Translations under genes and position numbers: made by a program | Notes under the pieces: generated by a model | What the model saw: the letters and a program-made list of their open reading frames with translations, nothing else | Databases searched by the model: none | What the model was told of the DNA's origin: nothing | Assembly: GCA_903879985.1 (NCBI GenBank) | Contig: CAIRNR010000006.1 | Location: 1 to 32,504, forward strand | Length of the DNA stretch: 32,504 nucleotides | Origin: an uncultured candidate division WWE3 bacterium | GTDB taxonomy: Bacteria > Patescibacteriota > WWE3 > UBA101185 > UBA10185 | Reading direction: 5' to 3' | Part shown: one piece after another, positions 17,416-25,067 of the stretch | Layout of the letters: each line of letters opens with the position of its first letter | Position numbering within the stretch: the first letter of the stretch is position 1

Positions 17416-18078
17416 ATGGCCGGAACATTGAATCCTGTTACGGTAATTGTTCTGGCATTTCTTGCCCTATGTGCTCTTTGCTTTTTTGGGATGCAAACAC
17501 AGGGCATTCAGGTACCGGAGTTAGCAAGTCCTGACTGGAATCTGGTAAGCAGCGCAAGTGCCGAAACGCCTAAGGCCACTGATTATCAGCCAACAGATCC
17601 GTCTCAGTTTAATTTGCCGGATCCCAACGAGCACGACTTGCTTAAGAAAGTCTGCAAGGTCGTAGCAGATATAACAAAAATACCTTGCAAATGGGAAACC
17701 TATCAGGCAAAGACCGCAGATGGCCATTTGGTTGTTAAAGCCAAACTAGTCTCTGGCGACGCCACCCTGGCTGAAATTGAAGCCATGGATATGCCCCTAA
17801 CTGAAGTCACGGAATTAGGCAGTGAATCATACGGTGGTGCAACCCACGGGTGGTTCACATACATCAAGGTTGCCCAATGGCTGACAAAGCTAGGAATGGG
17901 CAGATTGATGTGGGAAACTTGCGACCATATACTCGTCGTAACTTCCCAGAGCGTATTCGGCGAGACCCAAGCTCTGCATATTTTCGTCGATGCCGCCGGC
18001 TGGGGAGAATCTCTACTCGCAAGCGTCCCAGATAAACTGCAAGTCACATCGCAAATCTGGCTCTACTTCGTAAAATAA
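17416..18078 (+). CDS. Membrane-anchored orphan protein, 220 aa, paralogue of the 16325 gene
   Basis: Function not recognised. Residues 8-26 are a hydrophobic helix (VTVIVLAFLALCALCFF) serving as signal anchor or signal peptide. A Pro/Ser/Thr-rich linker follows, then a domain alignable to the 16325 product: a conserved IPC.W after a helix with a second Cys, L.SG strands, a Gly-Trp-aromatic start to an amphipathic helix, and a W.Y ending. Similarity is low but continuous, and both genes carry the identical downstream terminator, so a tandem duplication followed by divergence is likely. It is translated in a coupled pair with the 17190 gene. Confidence 0.7.
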   Translation: MAGTLNPVTVIVLAFLALCALCFFGMQTQGIQVPELASPDWNLVSSASAETPKATDYQPTDPSQFNLPDPNEHDLLKKVCKVVADITKIPCKWETYQAKTADGHLVVKAKLVSGDATLAEIEAMDMPLTEVTELGSESYGGATHGWFTYIKVAQWLTKLGMGRLMWETCDHILVVTSQSVFGETQALHIFVDAAGWGESLLASVPDKLQVTSQIWLYFVK

Positions 18079-18091
18079 AAGTAAACCAGAA

Positions 18092-18141
18092 TTAACCAAA
18101 CGGAAGCTAGATATAAAAATCTACTAGCTTCCGTTTTTTTT
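18092..18141 (+). terminator. Terminator, copy 2 of an identical pair
   Basis: Stem 18099-18110 with 18124-18135, then eight T; 50 of 50 bases identical to 17032-17081. Confidence 0.93.
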
Positions 18142-18223
18142 CGCCAATTCGCGACATCACCAATTCTCAACAAAATATACCCAGCTTTTTCCCAAAAAAC
18201 CCCACCGTGATAAACTACAAGTA

Positions 18224-19405
18224 ATGCATATAACACAAACTCTTAAGACATCACTCAGCTCGCTAACTCTAAACAAAATAAGATCATTATTGACCATGCT
18301 CGGCGTTATTATCGGAGTTTTTTCTGTTGTTGTTCTCGTTTCCATAGTGCGAGGAGTAGAGAATTACATTACAGATCAATTTTCTTCCTTAGGTTCCAAC
18401 CTTTTATTTATATCACCGGGTAAAGTTAACCTTCGCGACGATCCAACTAAAAACTTGGCTGGCAACAAACTTGATTACAAACATGTAGATATGATCAATA
18501 ACTATGTGAGCGATCAAATAATAGGTGTAACCGCATGGCTGGAACTTTATCAAAACGCAAATTATAAAACCAAAAATTACAACGCAGCTTTAACGGGAAT
18601 GTCCAATAAAGGATTTGATATCTTTGATTTAAAACTATCAGCAGGTCGTGTATTTACAAGCAACGAAGAAGCAACAAAAGCGAAAGTAGCAGTTATCGGA
18701 TATGATGTAGCAGATAAATTATTTGGAAATCAAGATCCTGTAGGGCAGAGAATAAAACTGGGCACCGAAAGTTTTGAGGTCATAGGTGTTATGGAAAAGA
18801 AAAGTCAAAGTTACGACAACATCGTATTTGCGCCTGACACAACAGTTAAAACAATATTTAATATTAAGAAAATTTCAAGCATTGTTATAAAAGCTAAAAA
18901 TGGTGTTAATGCCGAAGATTTAAAAAGACAAGTTGAACTCACGTTAATGCGAGATCTTTCTAAAAATGACTTTACAGTTATGACTCAAAAAGACATGCTC
19001 TCAACCGTTCAAAATATTATTGGGTTACTCTCCACAATTCTTGCAGCTATAGCAGGCATTTCACTGGTTGTCGGAGGTATCGGAATTATGAACATCATGC
19101 TTGTGGCTGTTACCGAAAGAACTCAAGAAATTGGTTTACGAAAAGCTCTTGGCGCAACACCAACGAACATTGCCTTACAATTTACTCTTGAAGCAATAAT
19201 GATTAGCTTAGCCGGGGGTTTGATAGGATTACTTCTCGGATTTTTAGCGTCATTAGTAGCCAGGTTTTGGATTAGAGCCGAAGTCCCGTTGTGGTCAATT
19301 ATCATGTCGATTGGCTTTTCGCTGGCAGTCGGAATAATCTTTGGAACTTACCCTGCAATTAAAGCTGCACGTAAAGATCCAATTGAGGCATTAAGGTATG
19401 AATAA
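18224..19405 (+). CDS. MacB/FtsX-like ABC transporter permease
   Basis: 393 aa with the standard MacB topology: helix near 22-45, a large extracytoplasmic MacB-PCD domain (about 46-265), then three helices around 265-290, 315-345 and 360-380. GGIGIMNIMLVAVTERTQEIGLRKALGAT is the family hallmark that contacts the ATPase. Such permeases work as dimers with a separate MacB/LolD-type ATPase, moving lipoproteins, peptides or signals by mechanotransmission. No ATPase gene is adjacent, so its partner is encoded elsewhere. A TAAACT box lies 7 nt before the ATG. The last 8 bp overlap the next gene. Confidence 0.9.
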   Translation: MHITQTLKTSLSSLTLNKIRSLLTMLGVIIGVFSVVVLVSIVRGVENYITDQFSSLGSNLLFISPGKVNLRDDPTKNLAGNKLDYKHVDMINNYVSDQIIGVTAWLELYQNANYKTKNYNAALTGMSNKGFDIFDLKLSAGRVFTSNEEATKAKVAVIGYDVADKLFGNQDPVGQRIKLGTESFEVIGVMEKKSQSYDNIVFAPDTTVKTIFNIKKISSIVIKAKNGVNAEDLKRQVELTLMRDLSKNDFTVMTQKDMLSTVQNIIGLLSTILAAIAGISLVVGGIGIMNIMLVAVTERTQEIGLRKALGATPTNIALQFTLEAIMISLAGGLIGLLLGFLASLVARFWIRAEVPLWSIIMSIGFSLAVGIIFGTYPAIKAARKDPIEALRYE

Positions 19406-20702
19406 TATTTACGAACAAAATGAAGTTGCTAAAAATATTGAAGACGGAAAAGTTGTCATGCTTGGATCAGACACGTTATACGGTCTTCACGCTAATGCTT
19501 TTAATCCCGATGCTGTTGGAAGAATATATGAAATAAAACAACGCGAAGCCGACAAACCTTTTATTATTTTAATTAGCGATATTTCAGATTTAAAGAAATT
19601 CGGAGTAGAAGCTACAAAAAGCGTGTCAAAGAAATTAAAATCTTTGTGGCCCGGTAAAGTTTCTATTATTTTTGGCGTAAACGGGGCGGACTTGGAATAT
19701 TTACATCGAGGCAAAAACTCACTTGCCTTTAGAATACCCGATAAAAAAGATTTAATAAACTTACTAAAACAAACCGGTCCATTGGTTTCAACAACTGTAA
19801 ATATCTCAGGAGAGCCTTCGATTAATAATGTTGAGGAAGCAAAACAAAAGTTTGGCGATGTCATTGACCTTTACGTTGAAGAAGGCGAAATTGTTTCAGA
19901 ACCATCTACAGTGATTAAGTTTAAAGATAACGAAATTATTGTTATGCGCGAGGGAGCTGTAAAAGTCGACGTACAGAAAAACACATCTACAGAATCAAGC
20001 TTGTATAATGTTGTTATGAAATCAAAGCTAAATATTGTTCTTACGATAGCCATACTACTTTTAGTGGCAGCAGGAGTTACGTCAAATGTTATGCAACAAA
20101 GAGCAGTAACTAATGCAAAACTTCAACCTGAAATCGCATTAAGTGGAGGTTTTCAGAGATGGATTACAAATCTTAAAAATAAAGGATTACAAGTTGAGGG
20201 TGACGAATTTAGACTTTTAGAGAGCACTGCTGTATTTAACTCACAATGGCTTAAAGTTGCGTCATTAAACACTCCAGGCGAAGAAGATATTTACAACAAC
20301 ACGTTAAAATCAATGCAAAAAGTTAAAAAAGTCGTATTTTCACCTGATAATACTGCGTTTGTAGATTATAGAAATGAAGTTAGAGAAGGAGCGTTACCAA
20401 CACAAGTTAAATATTACGGATTAAAAGGCGATAAGGTATTAGACGCAAATGTAATAGACTGTTCTGCTTTAGCAAATTGCTACTTTGATCGCGCATATTT
20501 TATAGACAATGACACTTTTGTTGTTTCAGAATTTTCGCGAAATATAGACAAAAAAGACACTACAGCAGCAGTTTGTAAGACCAGCGAAACCTGCACATAC
20601 ACAATAAAAGTGCATGTAGTAAACCTGCTAACCAACTCAAGGTTGGAATATCAATCAAAACCAATGGATCTTGTATTAGACAAGGTTATTCCAGAACTGT
20701 AG
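19398..20702 (+). CDS. TsaC/YrdC (threonylcarbamoyl-AMP synthase) domain fused to a membrane protein
   Basis: Residues 1-~190 are a complete TsaC/Sua5 YrdC domain: GSDTLYGLHANA, KQREADKPF, LWPGKVSIIF, LAFRIPD and STTVNISGEPS, the nucleotide and Thr/bicarbonate site. This domain makes threonylcarbamoyl-AMP for the t6A modification of ANN-reading tRNAs. The same frame continues into a hydrophobic helix at ~212-231 and a ~200-aa extracytoplasmic domain with four Cys, not recognised. TATAAT at 20004-20009 lies exactly 6 nt before an in-frame ATG at 20016 (residue 207, just before the helix), so the membrane part may also be made on its own. It overlaps the permease gene by 8 bp. Confidence 0.85.
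   Translation: MNNIYEQNEVAKNIEDGKVVMLGSDTLYGLHANAFNPDAVGRIYEIKQREADKPFIILISDISDLKKFGVEATKSVSKKLKSLWPGKVSIIFGVNGADLEYLHRGKNSLAFRIPDKKDLINLLKQTGPLVSTTVNISGEPSINNVEEAKQKFGDVIDLYVEEGEIVSEPSTVIKFKDNEIIVMREGAVKVDVQKNTSTESSLYNVVMKSKLNIVLTIAILLLVAAGVTSNVMQQRAVTNAKLQPEIALSGGFQRWITNLKNKGLQVEGDEFRLLESTAVFNSQWLKVASLNTPGEEDIYNNTLKSMQKVKKVVFSPDNTAFVDYRNEVREGALPTQVKYYGLKGDKVLDANVIDCSALANCYFDRAYFIDNDTFVVSEFSRNIDKKDTTAAVCKTSETCTYTIKVHVVNLLTNSRLEYQSKPMDLVLDKVIPEL
20004..20018 (+). promoter_or_regulatory. Internal leaderless-type start in the TsaC fusion gene
   Basis: TATAAT, 6 nt, ATG in frame with the fusion: the same layout as the leaderless starts of other genes in the window. No good -35 box is seen. Confidence 0.4.
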
Positions 20703-20710
20703 TTTTCTGG

Positions 20711-20716
20711 TAGAAT
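20711..20716 (+). promoter_or_regulatory. Extended -10 promoter of tRNA-Pro
   Basis: TGGTAGAAT is an extended -10 element (TGn plus TAGAAT), giving a tRNA precursor with a leader of about 100 nt. Confidence 0.45.
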
Positions 20717-20724
20717 GGGGAAGC

Positions 20725-20827
20725 TTTGTTAGGATAGTAATGCTTCGCCGGGGTGTAAGAGCTTGCTCGATTGCTAAGCAATCTGCGCTTCCTCATACAC
20801 GCCCTCGTTCGCAAAGAATTGCTCTCT
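20725..20827 (+). ncRNA. Structured leader of tRNA-Pro with a copy of the tRNA 5' end
   Basis: CGGGGTGTA at 20749-20757 copies the first nine bases of tRNA-Pro (20828-20836). It can pair with TACACGCCC at 20796-20804 (8 bp, one bulged G); inside lie GAG/CTC pairs and a perfect GATTGCT/AGCAATC hairpin, and CTTTG/CAAAG closes the outside. The same TACACGCCC could instead pair with the real tRNA 5' end. A switch or processing role is inference. Confidence 0.4.
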
Positions 20828-20904
20828 CGGGGTGTAGCTCAGTTGGCTAGAGTGCGCGGTTTGGGACCGTGAGGTCGCAGGTTCGAATCCTGTCACCCCG
20901 ACCA
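20828..20904 (+). tRNA. tRNA-Pro (anticodon TGG), integration site
   Basis: The acceptor CGGGGTG (20828-20834) pairs with CACCCCG (20894-20900). The anticodon loop TTTGGGA gives TGG; the T-arm is intact and CCA is encoded. The 3' end is the left junction of an integrated element. The recombinase reading frame runs antisense into the gene as far as 20847. Confidence 0.97.
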
Positions 20905-22520
20905 AAAGATAGAAAGCCTTTTTCAGCAAAGTCTCTAAAAGGCGAATTTAGTTCGTATGACAGCATTTTTTTATCCTTCAAAACGATATTCGAGAAGATT
21001 TTTCTCAGTGTAAAATCAATTTCAACTAGTTTAGGCTTTCCTTCAAGTCTTGACGCCAAATTCTTGAACTGTTCGAGAAATTTCTCATAACTGACAGTTA
21101 AGTCCCTGTTTTCATTTTTCTCCCGCTCGACATCACTTAAATTCTTTGTTATGCGCGCTATATTTTCGATTGCTTTTGGTATGTCGCACTCAAAGGTTGC
21201 AACCAAAGTAGCTTCTTTTCGTTGCTGTGCATCAAGCAAATACTGCTTCAAACTATCTAATCGCTTTTCCTCTTTCATCTTGGTCGCCTGCAATGCCTTC
21301 CTACGCATTTCAAGCTCTTTGTTGCGTTCGGATATAACTCTTTTCATTTCAGCCTGATAATGGTCGTATAGAGCCTTTTCAGCCATTATTTTAATATCTT
21401 TTAATACAGCGTAAGCACCCTCAACCGCTACCTTTGCCCGTTCTGATTTATTGAATTTTTCACACATGGGGTTTTCACAGCGGTAATAGTAAGTTAGCTT
21501 ATTGTTGTTTGAATTCAATCCCGAAGAATAGGGTTGACCACAATACCCGCATATAACAATACCTCGTAGTAAGTCTGCCTTAACTTTGCGCTTTTCCTTA
21601 AATAAACGCCTAATAGCTTTACCAACTTTGAAATCATCTTTGTTAATCAACATGTAATTATCAACGCTAACTGCGGGTATAAAACCAAGGACTTGTTCTG
21701 TAAGGTCAACAACCCTACCACCATTTCTCAAAGCTCCTGCGTAAAAAGGGTCACTAAACATACGAGATAAGCTGTTTTCATCAAACTTAAATGAAATACG
21801 TTTCGAACCTGAAATACCACGGGCGTCCGTGTAATCGGTTTTGTCCAAATAATCCACTATTGCGTCAAGCGTATGTCCTTCTACACGATACTTGAAAGCC
21901 TGTTTGATATACTCGAAATTCTTTCCGTCAGCATGAGGTAGATGTTGATTATCACGATAGTATCCGTGTTTAGTTACATTAAGTAATTTCCCTTCATAAG
22001 TTCGATTTTCCACGCCACGCTTTACGTCTTGGCTTAATTTATCCGAGTATTCTTTTGACATAACAAAAGTCATACCAAGTAGCATCTTTCCTGATGGGGT
22101 ATTCTCAAAAGAGAAACTTGCAAACTTCAAGTCTTTAATTATCCGTTTATCCAAGAGGTCGATTATTTCTCCCGCCTCACGCATATTTCTTGATAGTCTA
22201 TCGGGGTGCCATGCCAAAATTCCTTGGTATTTATTCCTTGCGATGTCATCAAGCATTTCACGAAACAAAGGTCTTTTGTTGTAATCCTTTGCGCTTTGGT
22301 CTTCTTGAATAACTTTCACAACATTCAATCCCAAAGCCGAGGACAACTGCATACATGCAGATATTTGGTCTTCTAATGACTTGGGCTGACGCTTTTCGTC
22401 AATTGTGCTTTTACGGACATAGAGGCAATAATTTATAACCTCGGGTTCTTCGGTGACATTGTTGGTTTTACCAAGTAGGACATTTACTAAATCCTGTGTG
22501 GTGTAGGTGACTTCTGCCAT
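20847..22520 (-). CDS. Large serine recombinase (integrase)
   Basis: 557 aa. The resolvase-type catalytic domain has YVRKS with the nucleophile S38 and R36, and HPDRLSR with R108 and R111. A recombinase domain (~180-290) and a zinc ribbon (C324, C327, C348, C353) follow, then a long charged coiled coil (~385-480), as in phiC31-type integrases. It joins short att sites with a two-base crossover. The gene points toward tRNA-Pro, and its last ~19 codons (GDRIRTCDLTVPNRAL) are read from the antisense of the tRNA; on excision this end would be replaced by the other half-site. It lacks an obvious Shine-Dalgarno site. Confidence 0.93.
   Translation of the reverse strand: MAEVTYTTQDLVNVLLGKTNNVTEEPEVINYCLYVRKSTIDEKRQPKSLEDQISACMQLSSALGLNVVKVIQEDQSAKDYNKRPLFREMLDDIARNKYQGILAWHPDRLSRNMREAGEIIDLLDKRIIKDLKFASFSFENTPSGKMLLGMTFVMSKEYSDKLSQDVKRGVENRTYEGKLLNVTKHGYYRDNQHLPHADGKNFEYIKQAFKYRVEGHTLDAIVDYLDKTDYTDARGISGSKRISFKFDENSLSRMFSDPFYAGALRNGGRVVDLTEQVLGFIPAVSVDNYMLINKDDFKVGKAIRRLFKEKRKVKADLLRGIVICGYCGQPYSSGLNSNNNKLTYYYRCENPMCEKFNKSERAKVAVEGAYAVLKDIKIMAEKALYDHYQAEMKRVISERNKELEMRRKALQATKMKEEKRLDSLKQYLLDAQQRKEATLVATFECDIPKAIENIARITKNLSDVEREKNENRDLTVSYEKFLEQFKNLASRLEGKPKLVEIDFTLRKIFSNIVLKDKKMLSYELNSPFRDFAEKGFLSFGRGDRIRTCDLTVPNRAL
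20897..20904 (+). other. attL core at the 3' end of tRNA-Pro
   Basis: CCCGACCA, the last 8 nt of tRNA-Pro, recurs at 25058-25065. The recombinase gene lies directly inside. Confidence 0.6.
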
Positions 22521-22552
22521 AACACCATTTTAACAGCAATTCCGAATTAGGT

Positions 22553-23050
22553 TTACTCTATATCTGCAACATCAGTGTCCAGTGGGTTGGACAACTTATT
22601 CGCTTTTTCGTAAGCGGTAATCGAGGCTCGTAAAAGAGTAATAAGCTCGTTATCCTGTTGTTTTGGTTGGGGTAAATCAAAACTTTGAATAACTCCCGAT
22701 GCCAAAAGCATTTTTAATGCAACAGCCTCGTTCTTTTTCTCAATTACCGCTTTTCTAATTAGCGACATTGATGCAACTATAATCTCGTCTAACCCGTCTT
22801 TTAAGTTATCAAGGTTCTGCCGTAAGTCTTCACGGCGTTGTTTGTTAAGTGCTTCGTAGGCTTCAAAACATTCGCCACCTGCACAAAACCAACTTCTTAG
22901 TGTCTGTTCCTTACGGTTAAGCTCTTTTGCCATTTCTTTGTAGCTTAATCCCCACAATTTCAAATGAACCGCCCGAAAATGAACATCATTAACAAGAACG
23001 ATGTCACTTACTGCTGTTGATAATTGTTGGATTTCGTTGATTGCTTCCAC
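22553..23050 (-). CDS. HTH protein, phage terminase small-subunit-like
   Basis: 165 aa, starting with GTG. An HTH at about 35-55 (SYKEMAKELNRKEQTLRSWF) is followed by a long charged helical region (EALNKQRREDLRQNLDNLKD), the layout of many phage small terminase and transposase-associated DNA-binding proteins. It may bind the element's own DNA or regulate the recombinase; the gene lies 32 bp upstream of the recombinase on the same strand. No large terminase is present, so a packaging role is unlikely here. TATAAT 6 nt before the GTG implies a leaderless transcript. Confidence 0.55.
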   Translation of the reverse strand: MEAINEIQQLSTAVSDIVLVNDVHFRAVHLKLWGLSYKEMAKELNRKEQTLRSWFCAGGECFEAYEALNKQRREDLRQNLDNLKDGLDEIIVASMSLIRKAVIEKKNEAVALKMLLASGVIQSFDLPQPKQQDNELITLLRASITAYEKANKLSNPLDTDVADIE

Positions 23051-23056
23051 TATTTA

Positions 23057-23062
23057 ATTATA
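23057..23062 (-). promoter_or_regulatory. -10 box of the HTH-recombinase unit, leaderless type
   Basis: TATAAT on the minus strand exactly 6 nt before GTG at 23050. Confidence 0.6.
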
Positions 23063-23099
23063 ACTAAAAGTAGTTGTAAATTAGTGACAGGCTAACGAT

Positions 23100-23128
23100 T
23101 TGGTAACTTCAATGTCTTATAGTATAAT
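23100..23128 (+). promoter_or_regulatory. Promoter of the zinc-binding small protein
   Basis: TTGGTA (23100-23105), 17 bp, TATAAT (23123-23128). Confidence 0.7.
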
Positions 23129-23174
23129 AAGCCTATCGTTTCCCTACCCAAACACATGTTCAAGGAGGCTTGAA

Positions 23175-23402
23175 ATGGCTAATGTTGTGTTGAAACCCGA
23201 AGAGGTGCCTGCTGAATTGGCAAAAGTTCTCGCCGAAATCGAAGCGGACACGCACAAAGCGACCTGCGACTTGCCCGAATGCACGAACCCGCATAACAAC
23301 GTTGCAACCATTCGCATGGCAAGACCTGTTGCAATCGACCTGCACTTCTGCTCGACCGAACATAAGCAAGAAGCGGCTACACGTTGGGGCTTGCAAATCT
23401 AA
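23175..23402 (+). CDS. Zinc-binding small protein, 75 aa
   Basis: Start set by AAGGAGG 6 bp before ATG; the longer frame from 23100 begins inside the promoter. After an N-terminal helix (EEVPAELAKVLAEIEADTH), the residues CDLPEC and, 30 residues on, HFCSTEHKQEA look like a four-ligand zinc site (two Cys, then Cys and His) of treble-clef or zinc-ribbon type. Function is unknown; DNA, RNA or protein binding is possible. It is the only plus-strand gene of the element and is transcribed alone between a strong promoter and a terminator, with G/C-rich codons unlike the rest of the element. Confidence 0.7.
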   Translation: MANVVLKPEEVPAELAKVLAEIEADTHKATCDLPECTNPHNNVATIRMARPVAIDLHFCSTEHKQEAATRWGLQI

Positions 23403-23431
23403 GCATCGTGAGCCAACTGCATCAAAAAACT

Positions 23432-23469
23432 GACCTAAATGGACAACCCCACCATTTAGGCCTTTTTTT
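23432..23469 (+). terminator. Rho-independent terminator
   Basis: CCTAAATGG (23434-23442) pairs with CCATTTAGG (23452-23460); a T-run follows. Confidence 0.85.
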
Positions 23470-23491
23470 ATCTTTTACCGAGAAGAACGAT

Positions 23492-24097
23492 TTAAAATCT
23501 GCAAACTAAGTTTATATTGAAAAAAGAGGATAAAACTAGCACAGCACCAATAATAAGTAGGGTTATTAAGATTTTCTGCGGAGTTATAAAAGGGTTCGTA
23601 AAACCACGTTTGTCTGCTTCACCAAATTCTGCAAGTAGTTTACTGTCCCAATCTAATACCTTTTGCACCTCCGATAATTTCACAGTCTCATCGTGTATAT
23701 AGCCGTTTACAACTATAGTTAGGTCCGTATTTCTTTTGTTGAAAATATCCCTATATTTCTTTGACGAAATTTCGAGGCTTGTCATTTCTTCGTTGTATAT
23801 TTTTGGTATTAAGAATAGGCCGTAAGCTATTGCAGATATTAAAAAGGCTTCCCCAAACGAAAACCTTAACATATTTTTAATTATCGAGGACGCTGTAAAC
23901 CCAAATCCTGCAATCAAACCAATTGAGGTAACAATCTTATAAACGTAATCAGAGCTCTTAAAAAACAAATCGAGCTGTTTGTCAGTTAGCTCTCGCATAA
24001 TATCAGATTGAAGCTCCAAGCTCTTTGACCCTATCTGTTGATATAACTGCTGATATTCTTCCCAACTTAGTTTTCTAATGTCACTGTTTTCTTGCAT
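23492..24097 (-). CDS. Membrane protein, three helices, in mobile element
   Basis: 201 aa, not recognised. A helical N-terminus (SWEEYQQLYQQIGSKSLELQSD) is followed by two adjacent membrane helices (~53-72 and ~80-98), a long soluble helical segment (~100-165) and a last helix (~172-195). Two close helices plus a coiled soluble part recall small pore-type effectors such as SLATT-domain proteins, but no diagnostic motif is present. It starts 4 bp after the stop of the CYTH gene, so the two are co-translated and probably act together. Confidence 0.6.
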   Translation of the reverse strand: MQENSDIRKLSWEEYQQLYQQIGSKSLELQSDIMRELTDKQLDLFFKSSDYVYKIVTSIGLIAGFGFTASSIIKNMLRFSFGEAFLISAIAYGLFLIPKIYNEEMTSLEISSKKYRDIFNKRNTDLTIVVNGYIHDETVKLSEVQKVLDWDSKLLAEFGEADKRGFTNPFITPQKILITLLIIGAVLVLSSFFNINLVCRF

Positions 24098-24101
24098 GGG
24101 G

Positions 24102-24683
24102 TTATTCCTTTACAAATGGGTTTTTGCCGTTGAATAGTATTTCGGGTGTCTTGTTGTTAATAATATCCTCGTCAATGCCGTATTTTAGACTATAAATTTT
24201 GCCAACGGCGCAAAAATACGCTTTTGAGTAGTCAAAACCCAATTTTTCGCTAACCTCTTTAACAATTTCTTCTGTTTCTCCTTCTACTTCGACATAAGGC
24301 TCCAAAAAAGGCCACTCGTCAATCGTTACCTCAACACCATCAAGTAGCCATAACTCACGCTTGCTTTCTTGATACGCCTTTTTTTCACAACCAATAAGTG
24401 AAAGTATTGCCACACCCTCGTCAAAATTATCTATTTTTATACAGGCTTCTTTTTGGTCTTCGATACGGTCACCATCAATTACCTTTAAACTCATCGTCAC
24501 CTTGTCGCTCTCATCACGAACCCTTAGCCAACCGCCTTTTATCTCGTGTCCTGTTGGTAGATGAAAAACCACACGCCTTTGCATAAATTCAGGCTTTTTA
24601 AGAACGGCGCCAACTTCTTTTAGTGTTGCCCTCATTTTGTCTTTATTCACGTTTAAAAATGTTGCTTCGATTTCTGATTTCAT
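24102..24683 (-). CDS. CYTH-domain protein (class IV adenylyl cyclase/triphosphatase family)
   Basis: 193 aa. It follows the CYTH tunnel-fold pattern: EIEATF at residues 4-9, WLRVRDE, VTMSLK, then VTIDEWPFLEPYVEVEGET. Family members bind triphosphates with acidic and basic residues facing inward and are adenylyl cyclases or tri(poly)phosphatases. The opening ExExK motif here reads E4-I-E6-A-T8, so the Lys is a Thr; this leaves activity open. It precedes the membrane protein gene by 4 bp inside the integrated element. A nucleotide signal made here could act on the membrane protein, but this is only inference. Confidence 0.8.
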   Translation of the reverse strand: MKSEIEATFLNVNKDKMRATLKEVGAVLKKPEFMQRRVVFHLPTGHEIKGGWLRVRDESDKVTMSLKVIDGDRIEDQKEACIKIDNFDEGVAILSLIGCEKKAYQESKRELWLLDGVEVTIDEWPFLEPYVEVEGETEEIVKEVSEKLGFDYSKAYFCAVGKIYSLKYGIDEDIINNKTPEILFNGKNPFVKE

Positions 24684-24709
24684 AATTACCTAACTATATA
24701 ATATTCGAG

Positions 24710-24910
24710 CTATTTTACCTTTATACTTTCTTGACCAAGCGTAATGACCTCGCCGTTACTTCCTGTAGCTGTTGGCGCAGGTTTTCCTTGGTTTCCACTT
24801 GGTTGTTGTTGGGGTGTTTGTTGTGTTGGTTGATTACCGTTGCCACCATTTGATGGTGGAGTAGCGTGGATTAAATCTGTTAAGTTGTCTTTTCTTATCA
24901 CATCAACCAT
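24710..24910 (-). CDS. Low-complexity Gln/Pro/Gly-rich small protein, 66 aa
   Basis: Not recognised. The longest frame starts at 24952, but TATAAT lies exactly 6 nt before the ATG at 24910, giving MVDVIRKDNLTDLIHATPP as the N-terminus. A short folded-looking start is followed by an Asn/Gln/Pro/Gly-rich middle and a short ending (EVITLGQESIKVK). Probably a disordered linker or adaptor peptide. It would be the first gene of the 24910-23492 unit (26-bp gap to the CYTH gene). Confidence 0.5.
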   Translation of the reverse strand: MVDVIRKDNLTDLIHATPPSNGGNGNQPTQQTPQQQPSGNQGKPAPTATGSNGEVITLGQESIKVK

Positions 24911-24916
24911 AAAATT
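24911..24916 (-). promoter_or_regulatory. -10 region before the low-complexity gene, leaderless type
   Basis: A TATAAT box on the minus strand ends 6 nt before the ATG at 24910 (box at about 24917-24922); the 6 nt are AATTTT. No Shine-Dalgarno site. Confidence 0.5.
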
Positions 24917-25057
24917 ATTATAACACCAAACACTCAATATCCTGTGTAACACTCACCAAATCGCTACTAAAGTAACTCTCAACACTTAGGTTAAATTTTT
25001 CCATGCTTTGATAGTTTGCTATTATGATATTTAGTAATTCGAGATTAGTCTCATAAT

Positions 25058-25065
25058 CCCGACCA
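25058..25065 (+). other. attR core of the tRNA-Pro element
   Basis: CCCGACCA, a second copy of the tRNA-Pro 3' end, followed by TGAAA and a terminator. The sequence left of it (GATTAGTCTCATAAT) does not resemble the tRNA and is element-derived. Confidence 0.55.
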
Positions 25066-25067
25066 TG

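Larger units (their letters stand above)
20905..25065. mobile_element. Integrated element of ~4.2 kb at tRNA-Pro
   Basis: Bounded by CCCGACCA at the tRNA 3' end and at 25058-25065. It contains a large serine recombinase at the tRNA side, a terminase-small-subunit-like HTH protein, a zinc-binding small protein, a membrane protein, a CYTH protein and a low-complexity protein. No capsid, portal, replication or conjugation gene is visible, so it is a minimal or satellite-like element. Right of 25065 comes a terminator and the tail repeat that at the two tRNA-Leu genes stands 50-53 bp behind the tRNA, which supports this right boundary. Confidence 0.65.

Noticed and set aside
22553-23050. Prophage call based on the terminase-like protein
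   Set aside because: No large terminase, portal, capsid or tail gene lies in the element; the HTH protein alone is not enough.
23100-23174. Longer start for the zinc-binding small protein
   Set aside because: This part overlaps the promoter (TTGGTA, TATAAT), and AGGAGG stands before the ATG at 23175.
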